From Candidatus Jordarchaeales archaeon (lineage in GTDB: Archaea > Asgardarchaeota > Jordiarchaeia > Jordiarchaeales > Freyrarchaeaceae), in the NCBI GenBank assembly GCA_038889235.1, contig JAWAHN010000001.1:750852-814851 (forward strand): a stretch of DNA of 64,000 bases, given 5' to 3'. Made by a program: the position numbers and the translations under genes. The notes beneath the pieces were generated by a model. The model made no database searches. It was not told where the DNA came from and saw only the letters and a list, made by a program, of their open reading frames with translations. This document shows, piece after piece, positions 10,285 through 19,138 of this stretch. How positions within the stretch are numbered: the first letter of the stretch is position 1; each line of letters begins with the position of its first letter.

Positions 10285-10746
10285 GTGCAAAACGAGAAAC
10301 GCTCCTTTTCCATTTTGGACATCGCTATGAGAGAAATAGTCACCTGCAACGAGGACGACAGCTTGAGCAAGGTAGCTCAACTTATGGTCGACAACTGGGT
10401 GAGCAGCGTATTTGTTGTTAACCATGAGGGGAAGATCGTAGGAATAATAACAGATGGAGCAATATTTAGATTGATAGCAAAAGAAGAAGACCCGCGGAAA
10501 TATAAAGCCAAAGACATAATGTTTCGTGACATAATTACTGTTAGCGAAAACGCATCGCTTGATGAAATCAAAGATTTGTTCGAAAAAACTAAGATAAAAA
10601 GGGTCGGAGTAGTCGACAAAAATGGAAATATTATCGGAGTAATAAGTAAGAAATGGATTAATGGATTTAAGAGATATGCGCGCTACTATAACATAGAACT
10701 TCAACCCGTATCTTCACCGTCCCAAGACAAAACGGAACAATACTAA
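10285..10746 (+). CDS. Two-CBS-domain protein
   Basis: 153 residues, GTG start. There are two CBS motifs in tandem: AMREIVTCNEDDSLSKVAQL...GKIVGIITD (~12-70) and DIMFRDIITVSENASLDEIK...GNIIGVIS (~78-135). CBS pairs bind adenosine nucleotides or SAM and act as energy-sensing modules. No catalytic domain is attached. It is followed after 19 nt by the unknown gene at 10766, probably in the same transcript. Confidence 0.88.
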   Translation: MQNEKRSFSILDIAMREIVTCNEDDSLSKVAQLMVDNWVSSVFVVNHEGKIVGIITDGAIFRLIAKEEDPRKYKAKDIMFRDIITVSENASLDEIKDLFEKTKIKRVGVVDKNGNIIGVISKKWINGFKRYARYYNIELQPVSSPSQDKTEQY

Positions 10747-10765
10747 GGTACATTGAGGGTTAAGG

Positions 10766-11875
10766 ATGGTTGAACGATCGCCAGGCTCCCCGGCTAATGA
10801 AGACGTAGAGATGATTTCTCTGGAGAATAGAGAAGGAAGTGATGAAACTATTTTCTATACGAGAAGTTTCTTCCCATACGAGTTCGTTGAAATATATTTA
10901 TGCTGTTTTCACGAGACAAAGGGGCACTTAATACTTTTTGCCATACCTAACGAGCTGAAGAAAAACAAATCAATCATTAGGCTCCTCCAACGACATCCCG
11001 TTTGGTGGTTGGATGCTAACGAATTTAAGGAAAACGTGGATCACATCGACATGGAATTCGGCGGGAAAGTGTATTCTGCAACGAAATTTACTGCGAAATC
11101 CCTTAGGAAAAAAGAGAGAGCGGGTACAATAGAGTCAGAAGAAGTTTTCGTGCTCATAGTAAGCACTCCCGCTGCTGTAGCAAAACCCCTGGGTGAAGAA
11201 CTTCTCAAAGTACTAAAAGAGAAAATACAAGAGAAAATGCACGAAAGCCTTTATATACTTATTTTAGCTGAAGAAGCTAATTTCAAGCCTATTAAAAGCG
11301 AGAAAGACAGAGAGATAATAGAGGAGGGCAAACGAGTAACAGCTATGCTAGAAGAAATATGTGCCTCAGCGATACCTGAGATCTCTCGAAAAATTGTGGA
11401 GTCACTTCAGTTTGATGCTGAAAAACAAAAAAGTCTTGTTTACTTTATTCTCAGTCAAATTTACAAAGAGCAAAAACCAGTAAGAAGCGTCACTCTCTCT
11501 GAAGCGACAACGAAACAGAACCAAGTTGAACTGGTGCGTGAAAACCCTGTGGAGTTGGAGAGTATAGAGCTTATTGATCACGGGAAAAAACTTAAGATAA
11601 CAATTAAAAATTCTTCTGAAAAAGGGCTCGAAAACATTAGAATAACAATAAGTCACATACAAGATTTCTTTGAAACTTACTCGTGGTCAACTAATGTGGA
11701 GTTATGGTTCCCGCTAGAAAGCCTCGTCTTTGTTTTTCCGCGAGTAGACAATAATGGAGAGTATATAGTTAAGGTAGAAAATGCGACAAGAAACCTTCTG
11801 CTAAAAAGAATATCGGTGAAGGAACTGTTGAAAAAAGGAAAAGGCGAAGTAGAAAGAATAGAAGACATATATTAG
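10766..11875 (+). CDS. Protein of unknown function ending in the beta domain shared with the FrhB-like protein
   Basis: 369 residues, no signal peptide or membrane segment. I do not recognise the N-terminal ~250 residues. They contain beta strands (GHLILFAIPNE, VFVLIVSTP) and long helices, possibly a longin-like core. Residues ~285-360 hold a beta domain (LKITIKNSSEKGLENIRI, SHIQDFFETYSW, VELWFP) that is clearly homologous to the end of the FrhB-like protein at 2187-3686 and more distantly to the arrestin-like protein at 50-1180. The conserved core is xISHxxxFFETxxWxTxxExW. It sits 19 nt after a CBS-protein gene. A partner of the GTPase group is a guess based only on the shared domain. Confidence 0.7.
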   Translation: MVERSPGSPANEDVEMISLENREGSDETIFYTRSFFPYEFVEIYLCCFHETKGHLILFAIPNELKKNKSIIRLLQRHPVWWLDANEFKENVDHIDMEFGGKVYSATKFTAKSLRKKERAGTIESEEVFVLIVSTPAAVAKPLGEELLKVLKEKIQEKMHESLYILILAEEANFKPIKSEKDREIIEEGKRVTAMLEEICASAIPEISRKIVESLQFDAEKQKSLVYFILSQIYKEQKPVRSVTLSEATTKQNQVELVRENPVELESIELIDHGKKLKITIKNSSEKGLENIRITISHIQDFFETYSWSTNVELWFPLESLVFVFPRVDNNGEYIVKVENATRNLLLKRISVKELLKKGKGEVERIEDIY

Positions 11876-11933
11876 GTTGAGCGCAGAAGCAGATGACAGA
11901 AAGATTTTTCTTTAACACAGCGACGGGCGAACG

Positions 11934-13223
11934 CTACATTACCTCAAGCACTTTTCCTGTTCCTTGGGGAGCTACTATTTCTCCATGTTCCATTACAATA
12001 ACGCCGTTAACTATCGTTATTTCGGGTTTTCCTTTCGTCTTCCATCCTTCGAAGGGTGAATATTTGGCCTTCGAATAGAACTTTTCAGGTTTAATTTTAT
12101 CCTTTTTCTTCAAGTCAATAATAGTTAGATCTGCGTCATATCCTTCCTCTATTCTTCCCTTGTTTTCAATTCTGAAGAGCCGAGAAGGGTTTTCGGAGAA
12201 AACTTCAACTAACTTTTGTAAAGTTATCCTTCCTTTATTAAGTTGAGTTAACATTAATGGGAGGGTAGTTTCTAGTCCTGGAAATCCTGGTGCCGCTTCA
12301 TTGAGCCGTGCTTCTTTCTCGTCCTTTAGATGAGGAGCGTGATCACTTGCAAGCACATCAATTGTTCCATCGTTGAGAGCTGTCCAAAGAGCCTTTATAT
12401 CCTCGTTACTCCTTAGAGGGGGGAGAACCTTTAAAAGAGAACCCTTTTTCTCCAGGGCTTCTTGGGATAGCAAAAGGTGGTGGGGGGTTACCTCACATGA
12501 AAAATGGGGAAAAAAGAGTTTCATTTTCTTTACAATCTCTATGGTAGACTTCGATGTGATGTGGCACAAGTGTAATTGGCAACTCGTTTTGATTGCCATC
12601 TCTATGTACAGTAGGGCGGCTGTTGTTTCTATGTAGGAAGAGTGTAATTGAAGGAAGCTGCGGGGGGAGTTGTAGGTTTCTTCTACTGGGAGCTCGGGGT
12701 GAACGGCCACTGGTTTTCGGTTTAAGGCAGCGGCTTCGAAGAATGAACGTAGAAGAGAAGATTTTTCTCTCAAAATTTCAGGGTAAACTTTGAAGGCTAT
12801 TATGCCTTCGTGGATTATTTCCTTAACTTCTTCGGGTTTATGAGGGAAGAGAGCATAGAACCCGACGTTAACGACGGATTTCCGGCCGGCAATACGCTTC
12901 TTCATTTTTATTACTTCAGCGGAGTCCGTCCTAGGAATAGTGTTTGGCATATCTAAAACTGTTGTTATTCCACCTGCTGCAGCCGCGCATGTTCCAGTGT
13001 AATAATCTTCTTTGTACGTTTGATTTAGATCCCTCAAATGGACGTGTACATCTATTAGTCCAGGTAGAACCACCTTATGCCTTGCGTCTACGATTCTTTC
13101 TCCAGTGCCTTGGAATTGTTTGCAGACCTTGACTATCCTGCCGGAAGATATTACTATTTCTCCTTCCACAATATGCTTTCTCCAGAAGAACCTGGCATTT
13201 CGTATCACGAGATCAGGCTGCAA
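11934..13223 (-). CDS. pyrC: Dihydroorotase
   Basis: 429 residues, TTG start. It is an amidohydrolase that cyclises carbamoyl aspartate to dihydroorotate in pyrimidine synthesis. The metal-binding DVHVHLRD is at ~57-64. Later come the HPELP, CHIT and SDHAPH segments that supply the remaining His and Asp ligands, and the GFPGLETTLPLM stretch typical of class I dihydroorotases. No other pyr genes are adjacent. It is followed closely upstream by the four-CBS gene on the same strand. A hydantoinase is unlikely given these motifs. Confidence 0.93.
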   Translation of the reverse strand: MQPDLVIRNARFFWRKHIVEGEIVISSGRIVKVCKQFQGTGERIVDARHKVVLPGLIDVHVHLRDLNQTYKEDYYTGTCAAAAGGITTVLDMPNTIPRTDSAEVIKMKKRIAGRKSVVNVGFYALFPHKPEEVKEIIHEGIIAFKVYPEILREKSSLLRSFFEAAALNRKPVAVHPELPVEETYNSPRSFLQLHSSYIETTAALLYIEMAIKTSCQLHLCHITSKSTIEIVKKMKLFFPHFSCEVTPHHLLLSQEALEKKGSLLKVLPPLRSNEDIKALWTALNDGTIDVLASDHAPHLKDEKEARLNEAAPGFPGLETTLPLMLTQLNKGRITLQKLVEVFSENPSRLFRIENKGRIEEGYDADLTIIDLKKKDKIKPEKFYSKAKYSPFEGWKTKGKPEITIVNGVIVMEHGEIVAPQGTGKVLEVM

Positions 13224-13241
13224 TGCGAGACACCCTAGATC

Positions 13242-14042
13242 TTAAGGAAGCGAGAACCTGTTAGCCACTAGTCTCGTAAAGTCTGTTTTGGTGATTATTC
13301 CAACAAGGCGGCCCTCTTTACTTACTACGGGTGCTGCTTTGATCCGTTCTTTAACAAATTTTTCAACGGCAGAACTTATCTTTTCATCAGGCAAAAGGGG
13401 GGGTATCATTTTCATGACATTTGAGACTTCTATCTGCTTTATGCGTGTATCTTGATATCTTTCCGGGACGGCGTCGCGAAACTCTGCAAGATACCTTGCA
13501 ATCATTCCTTCTGTTACGAAGCCGACAAGTTGTCCACTTTCGATGACTGGTAAGCTACTTATCCCTTTTTCGAGCATTATTCGTCTAGCATTTGTTATTT
13601 TCTCGTAAGGAGGTATCGTTATCGGGTTTGGAGTCATAAGCTGCGAAACTGTGATCGTTTTCACCTTCGAACAAAGTTTGGTCATCGTAGACTTTGTAAC
13701 CAAGCCCACCAATTCGTCTTTCTCTACCACAGGGAGACCCGATATCTTTTTTTCTATCATTATTTTCGCTGCGTCTACAACATCCAGTTCGGGAGGAATC
13801 GTTATCGGATTAAGAGTCATGGCGCTTGAAACATGTATGCTCGACGCTTGGAGAGTCCCTATTCTACTAGAACCCAACCTGTCAAGTATGTCCCTCTCCG
13901 TTAGTATGCCGACAAGCTTCCCGTTATTCAATACTAATAGGCGGGAAACTCTGTTTTTCACCATTAACTCTATTGCGAAGGAGAGAGAGGCGTCTTTATC
14001 AACAACGATAAGGTCTCTAGTCATAACCTCCTTGACTAACAA
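13242..14042 (-). CDS. Four-CBS-domain protein
   Basis: 266 residues consisting of four CBS repeats and nothing else: MTRDLIVVDKDASL, MTLNPITIPPELDV, MTPNPITIPPYEKI and VMKMIPPLLPDEKI start the repeats at about 8, 70, 133 and 210. Each ends in a V(G)xITxxD/T-type strand. Such proteins bind adenine nucleotides and regulate partners. The partner is not evident; the gene lies 18 nt upstream of pyrC on the same strand. Confidence 0.9.
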   Translation of the reverse strand: MLVKEVMTRDLIVVDKDASLSFAIELMVKNRVSRLLVLNNGKLVGILTERDILDRLGSSRIGTLQASSIHVSSAMTLNPITIPPELDVVDAAKIMIEKKISGLPVVEKDELVGLVTKSTMTKLCSKVKTITVSQLMTPNPITIPPYEKITNARRIMLEKGISSLPVIESGQLVGFVTEGMIARYLAEFRDAVPERYQDTRIKQIEVSNVMKMIPPLLPDEKISSAVEKFVKERIKAAPVVSKEGRLVGIITKTDFTRLVANRFSLP

Positions 14043-14173
14043 GAAAGTTCACCCTTGTAAGTAAACATTTTTTTCGATATTCCTTGAACAAAGTTTTTAT
14101 TAAAATCTTTTGAAAGACAACGGACATGTTGTGTTTTTATACGCTTTGTAAGCAACTCTTAAGGGGAGTATGG

Positions 14174-16618
14174 ATGACCTTATGGTCAAACTATGTCTAT
14201 GGAGCTTTAATCATAACTTTACTAACCTTCTGTGTTTTATATGTAAGAGCGAGAAAAACTTATGTGGGAAGTTTCAGTAAGGGGGTGTACTACAAGCACT
14301 TTAAATGGGTTTTAGCGGCAGCTCTTAAAGTTGCCTACCTACCTATTCAAACAGCCCATAAAGGTGACAAGGGAGGCGAGCAGCAGTTCTTCCATCATTT
14401 CCAGCATTTTGTATCAATGTGGCAAGAAATAGATGAGGCAAGCTACGAGTTGAAAGTAACTGGAAAAGAGGTAGCAGTATTCTTCCACATTTTTGGTAAA
14501 AGTCTTTCGTTGTCTAGGGCTGCTAAAAAATTAAAGAAAAACATATTGTCTGTTAAGACGAGTTTAGAGACACGTTTTCCAGGACTTGTTCTTTCACCCA
14601 TAACGTCAGACGAAGTTAAGGAAGTCTTTAAGTTGCATCATGGAAGACCGGTCTCTGCTAAGAAAAAGATATTGAACGTAAAGCTCCCCGACGGAGAAAA
14701 TAAGATCTGTGTTTTAATGCTTACAAAAAATGTTGATCAGTTCCATGGTGGGATAAGTCAGATAGATATGCTCGCCAGAAGTCTCATTCAGCTTGACGCT
14801 AATGTTAGCTTTGTGGTTTGTTTTAAACCTATAAAGAAAAAGTTTCTATTGAAACACAATAAAGATGATCAAGTGCAGGCTGAAAAAGCAACAGGGTTGT
14901 GGAATACGTCATGTTACGTATTACTTGAGTTAACTAATGATGATGAGCTGGAGCTTAAAGTCTTACGACTTAAAAACATTCTATCAACAGTTTTTTCTGG
15001 TCCGACAGAAAAACCCGAGATAAAGGTGTTGCGAGGACGTACCTTAAAGAGAAAATATTATACTCTTTCGATGAGAGGATTTTTAGGAAAATCGTTTGAA
15101 ATTACAAGCATAAAACTTTCAGCATTGACAGCTTTACCCGGAAAAGGAGTACCGGGTTTAAACTTAAGGGTCAAACCAGAGTTTAACATACCCCCTGAAA
15201 AACTGCTTCAGGGTGACGGTGTAAGAGTGGGATATGTCGTGTTTGAGGACAAAAAACTTTTCCCGTTTAACCTCAAACTAGAGCAGCTCAGAAAGGGTGT
15301 AGCGGTACTTGGAGCCATAGGTAGCGGAAAAACGCGAATGGTTATGAAGATTGCTAAAGATGTTATCGCCAATCACAAAATACCCGTACTTATATTTGAG
15401 AGCAAAGGAGAGTTCGCTTCCCTCATAAAGGAACTACCACCTGACGTACTTGCCAAAACAATTATCTTGAGGCCAGGAAGCCCTTACGCGCCCTTAAAAA
15501 TAAACTTATTTGACCCGGGCGACATGATCCCCGAGGAGTACGCTCGCCGTCTTTTCGGGTTACTCAGTGCTATTTTTCGTTCCCTGTTTAGAGAGGATAG
15601 TGAATTGACGGTTCAAATGGCGAGGGTACTAAACGAAGTACTCTTCGAAACTTTAAGAAGAGAAGAAACTAGAAGCATTGAAGGCTTCCTTCGAGTTCTA
15701 AAAGAGTATGCCAAGCGAGAAACACAAATTCCAAATGTATTGAGCACGATCAATGCCTTAGAAGCAAGAATGAATATTTTCCTTAGAGGTATTCTTGGAG
15801 AAATATTTAATACCAAGAAATCTAATGTGAACATAGAGGACCTATTAGGAAACATGACTATAATAGATTTCAGTTACCTCTTTTCAAACGGAGGAAGCAA
15901 AGAAGATGCACAGTTGATAATGAATCTAGTGATGCTGCACGTTTTTCAAGCAGGGTTAAAGAGAATGAACGTAAACACTCTGTCACATTTGGTCATCGTT
16001 GACGACGCAAGATTCTTGATTCCAGAAGTCTTCGTAAGGCGTAGCACAAGTGACACGACTGCAATCGAGGACATGATTACGCTTGAAAGAGGAAAGGGGC
16101 AGGGGCTGATACTTGTTTGCCAAGACCCTTCAGTGTCACGGATAGCACTTGCAAATTGTAACACAAGGATAATTTTTAGGCTTTCATTTAAATCCCAATC
16201 CGAGGAAGAGTTCATTAGAATGTCGCTTAACCTTCCAGAGGAACAAAGAGAGTTCCTCCTAACACAGCCCAACCGTTCAGCGATAGTAAAAATCCCGGAG
16301 TTTCCGCACCCGTTCCCGATAGTAACAGAAGAATACGATATTATAGAAGTACCCCCAACAGTTATAGAAAGACACAACAAAACATATCACCCATATCTTT
16401 TCGGTGAAGAAGAAATTGATGTTGACAAGTTCCTAGAATGGATGGTGAGTGTAGGGCCTGTAACTTTTGAGGATGTGGCAAGGCAGATGAAAATTAGCAT
16501 GAGCAATGCTATAAGAACTATAAGAGAGTTAGAAAGAAAAGGGTATGTAACAACAATGGAAAATGGACTGATCTTCATAAGGGATTCTTATAAAACGGGC
16601 GGTTTACATAGTTCCTAA
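14174..16618 (+). CDS. HerA/VirB4-like (DUF87) ATPase with N-terminal membrane segment and C-terminal winged helix
   Basis: 814 residues from the ATG at 14174, chosen because AGGGGAG at 14162-14168 precedes it; an upstream ATG at 14126 lacks such a site. Domains: one membrane helix at ~8-27 (YVYGALIITLLTFCVLYVRA), an unrecognised ~300-residue region, then a HerA/FtsK-type motor with Walker A GAIGSGKT at 380-387. The Walker B-like strand reads HLVIVDDAR, with Asp where family members usually have Glu. It ends in a winged-helix domain (DVARQMKISMSNAIRTIREL). Family members pump DNA: HerA in repair, VirB4/CedB in conjugation or DNA import. The membrane anchor favours a transport role, which is inference. 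No CedA, NurA or Mre11 gene is nearby. Confidence 0.8.
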   Translation: MTLWSNYVYGALIITLLTFCVLYVRARKTYVGSFSKGVYYKHFKWVLAAALKVAYLPIQTAHKGDKGGEQQFFHHFQHFVSMWQEIDEASYELKVTGKEVAVFFHIFGKSLSLSRAAKKLKKNILSVKTSLETRFPGLVLSPITSDEVKEVFKLHHGRPVSAKKKILNVKLPDGENKICVLMLTKNVDQFHGGISQIDMLARSLIQLDANVSFVVCFKPIKKKFLLKHNKDDQVQAEKATGLWNTSCYVLLELTNDDELELKVLRLKNILSTVFSGPTEKPEIKVLRGRTLKRKYYTLSMRGFLGKSFEITSIKLSALTALPGKGVPGLNLRVKPEFNIPPEKLLQGDGVRVGYVVFEDKKLFPFNLKLEQLRKGVAVLGAIGSGKTRMVMKIAKDVIANHKIPVLIFESKGEFASLIKELPPDVLAKTIILRPGSPYAPLKINLFDPGDMIPEEYARRLFGLLSAIFRSLFREDSELTVQMARVLNEVLFETLRREETRSIEGFLRVLKEYAKRETQIPNVLSTINALEARMNIFLRGILGEIFNTKKSNVNIEDLLGNMTIIDFSYLFSNGGSKEDAQLIMNLVMLHVFQAGLKRMNVNTLSHLVIVDDARFLIPEVFVRRSTSDTTAIEDMITLERGKGQGLILVCQDPSVSRIALANCNTRIIFRLSFKSQSEEEFIRMSLNLPEEQREFLLTQPNRSAIVKIPEFPHPFPIVTEEYDIIEVPPTVIERHNKTYHPYLFGEEEIDVDKFLEWMVSVGPVTFEDVARQMKISMSNAIRTIRELERKGYVTTMENGLIFIRDSYKTGGLHSS

Positions 16619-17862
16619 GTTAAAGATTTCTCCTTAATGTAACGGGCATATGCCTTCTTAAGAGCTTCTATTGCCGGAAGTTTTTCGCCAGCAAGGAAGG
16701 ACAACATTGCTTTTCCGCCCGTGCTAATGTAATTTATTTTCGGCGAAATATTGTACTTCTCTAGGACTTCAATTGTGTGACCTCCTCCGGCTAGGGAGAA
16801 ACCTCGCGACTCGGCTATAGCGTTGAAGAGCTCCTTTGTTCCCTTACTAAACCGTTCGTCCTCGTAAACTCCAGCCGGACCATTCACCACTATTGTTCCT
16901 GCTTCATGCAAGATCTTCGTAAAACACGTGATGCTCTGCTCACCCAAATCTTTTACTTGAGCATTCTGAGGAAGAGAGTCGATGTCAACCTCCACTCGTT
17001 CACCGTTCAAGTCTACGGCAAAATCAGATGGAAGCACTATTTTATCACCGAAATCGTTCATTAAGCCGCGTATTTTGTCAAAATACTCCGGCACGCCCTT
17101 AGAAATTAACAGCCTTTTATTAACTTCCCCTACATCAATTCCCTTTGCCGCTGCAAAAGCAACTGCTAAAAGTCCTGCTATCAGTAGTTTGTCAGCAATA
17201 TCTTTTCTCAAAACGTTTTCTGCAACCTTAAAGCTGTCGTCGATTTTCGATCCTCCAAGGAGGTACACGCAGGGTCGCTTGGGGTTATTCATAACACTTG
17301 AAAGAACGTTTACTTCAGATTCCATCAGCCTTCCTGCCGCCGACGGAAGAACTTCAGTAAAAGCAACAAGCGATACATGGTCACGGTGCGCTGCTGGAAA
17401 AGCATCATTGACAAAAAAGTCAGATACTGCAGAGAGACTTTTAACTAAATTCGTCTTTAATTGCTCACTGATCTTTTTAACTTTCGTTTCCTCACCAACA
17501 AACCTAACATTTTCAAGAAGGAGAATCTCGGAAGGTTTTAAGTTCTTAATAGCGGAAATCGCTTTATCCCCGCAAACATCGTCAACATACTTAATGTTAA
17601 TGCCAAGAAGCTCGCTTGCAGTTTCAGCGTGACGTTTCAGCGGCACGAAGTCACTTTCTCCCTCTCGACCTTGATGCGAAAGAGCCACCACTTTTGCACC
17701 TTTCTCTGCAAGTTCAATTAAAGTTTCACCATGACGCTTTATCTTAAAAGTTTCTTTAAGTGAACCCGTCTCTGGGTCTATAGGTGAATTTATATCTATT
17801 CTAACAAGGACAGTTTTACCGTCAAAGTTAAAATCATCTAACGTAAAAAACTCTTTGCCCAT
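16615..17862 (-). CDS. pgk: Phosphoglycerate kinase
   Basis: 415 residues, the archaeal length. It interconverts 1,3-bisphosphoglycerate and 3-phosphoglycerate. Visible are VLVRIDINSP at the N terminus, the SHQGREGE substrate loop, LLENVRF, VNDAFPAAHRDHVS, GGSKIDDSF and the C-terminal nucleotide-binding STGGKAMLSFL. It overlaps the end of the HerA-like gene by 4 nt on the opposite strand. A strong AGGAGG lies just upstream of the ATG. Pairs functionally with ApgM at 19139-20392. Confidence 0.96.
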   Translation of the reverse strand: MGKEFFTLDDFNFDGKTVLVRIDINSPIDPETGSLKETFKIKRHGETLIELAEKGAKVVALSHQGREGESDFVPLKRHAETASELLGINIKYVDDVCGDKAISAIKNLKPSEILLLENVRFVGEETKVKKISEQLKTNLVKSLSAVSDFFVNDAFPAAHRDHVSLVAFTEVLPSAAGRLMESEVNVLSSVMNNPKRPCVYLLGGSKIDDSFKVAENVLRKDIADKLLIAGLLAVAFAAAKGIDVGEVNKRLLISKGVPEYFDKIRGLMNDFGDKIVLPSDFAVDLNGERVEVDIDSLPQNAQVKDLGEQSITCFTKILHEAGTIVVNGPAGVYEDERFSKGTKELFNAIAESRGFSLAGGGHTIEVLEKYNISPKINYISTGGKAMLSFLAGEKLPAIEALKKAYARYIKEKSLT

Positions 17863-17978
17863 GAGAAAACCTCCTCACCCAGAGACTGGGTGATTAAGGA
17901 TTCTTCACTATTTAAAAATTTTTTCAAAACATAAAGAAGTGAAGAAGGAGGAAGTGAAAGCTTACGGAGGGATGAACA

Positions 17979-19115
17979 ATATTTCTCGCTTCAACGGGAA
18001 TAGGAAGCCACCCTATAGGAGATTTTAGAAAAATAGTTGGAGACATACTTTCATCTGGAACAAAAATCCCTTATATGCCTCAGTCGGTAAATGACAACAT
18101 GATATATCAGTTCCACAACGTCATACCAGGATTACTACTCGAAGGCGGAAATGTATTCCTAGATTTATCCACGATAGAGAAGGTGAAGAACTTTAATAAC
18201 TATAAGGGGGAGCTGAGACTAAAAGACATGCACCTACTACCGTCAGGAATGTTTCTAAAACGAGAATTCATAGAGGGGCTTCACGTTCTTCAAGAGGAGC
18301 TAGAAGTTAGCAAACCGAACATTTGGGGCGTAAAAGGAGAGATAACTGGACCGATGACGGAGGCATACAGCATAACTGTGATTCCCAAACGCAGTAAGGC
18401 GATACATGACGATGAAATTTTTGACGTTATTGTTAAAACAACATGTGAGGTAGCCGTATGGCTCTCATCGAAGATAGCAGAAATTACCAGGAAAGTGGTG
18501 GGTAAAGACGGAGCGGCTATCTTGTTTGTGGACGAACCTCTTCTCCCCCTAGTCCTCAGAGAACATGATGCCAATGAAGTTAAGGAGGCGCTAGAGCGCG
18601 TTCTTAAAAAAATTAAATGTAAAAAAGGAGTGCACGTATGCGACGAACCAGCCTCTGTTGCCGACATGATACTCGAACTCGGAGTAGATTACTTCTCATT
18701 TGACATGAAAAAGTATCCTAAAACACTGGAAATTATTGATAGGGAAAGACTTAAACAACATATCGCAGAGGGAAAAGGATTTGCCTTCGGCGTGACGCCA
18801 AACACGCCAGAATCCATAATGGATGAGGGAACATTGTACAAGGCATATAAAAGAGAAGTAAATATTGAAGAGTTCCTTCCAACACCCCATGAAATAGCTA
18901 AAACCCTGACCAGTAATTTGGAGAAAGTTAAGGAAGAAGTTAACTTAGAGGACCTCGTTATGGGGTCACTCTTAACACCACAATGTGGTTTCAGAAGCTT
19001 CACTGTACCAAACCCCGAAGAGGGGGAAAAGATTGTCAGAATTCTCCTAGAAAGACAAGAAAAAGCAGCACAAATAATCCGTGAAAAATATGGAATTCAT
19101 AAAGAAAAAGCTTAA
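17979..19115 (+). CDS. MetE-like (UROD/MetE superfamily) methyltransferase, probable AUA start
   Basis: The catalytic part resembles the C-terminal domain of cobalamin-independent methionine synthase, found alone in archaea as a corrinoid:homocysteine methyltransferase. Seen: ASTGIGSHPIGDF at the N terminus, WGVKGEITGPMT, LFVDEP, GVHVCDEP and the C-terminal LLTPQCGFRS that supplies a zinc Cys. An ATG at 18075 would cut off the conserved GSHP segment. The frame is open upstream to a TGA at 17973-17975, but it has no ATG, GTG or TTG before GSHP. GGAGGG at 17966-17971 is ideally spaced for an ATA at 17979-17981, which I take as the start (378 codons). The ATG at 17972 is out of frame and too close to the ribosome site. 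A 1-nt sequencing error is the alternative. Confidence 0.75.
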   Translation: MFLASTGIGSHPIGDFRKIVGDILSSGTKIPYMPQSVNDNMIYQFHNVIPGLLLEGGNVFLDLSTIEKVKNFNNYKGELRLKDMHLLPSGMFLKREFIEGLHVLQEELEVSKPNIWGVKGEITGPMTEAYSITVIPKRSKAIHDDEIFDVIVKTTCEVAVWLSSKIAEITRKVVGKDGAAILFVDEPLLPLVLREHDANEVKEALERVLKKIKCKKGVHVCDEPASVADMILELGVDYFSFDMKKYPKTLEIIDRERLKQHIAEGKGFAFGVTPNTPESIMDEGTLYKAYKREVNIEEFLPTPHEIAKTLTSNLEKVKEEVNLEDLVMGSLLTPQCGFRSFTVPNPEEGEKIVRILLERQEKAAQIIREKYGIHKEKA

Positions 19116-19138
19116 CATTCTTTCTTTTCTTAATTTAG

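Noticed and set aside
17972..18030. An intron near the 5' end of the MetE-like gene
   Set aside because: No hairpin or BHB in the region, and the conserved frame is continuous up to the ribosome site. A non-standard start explains it more simply.
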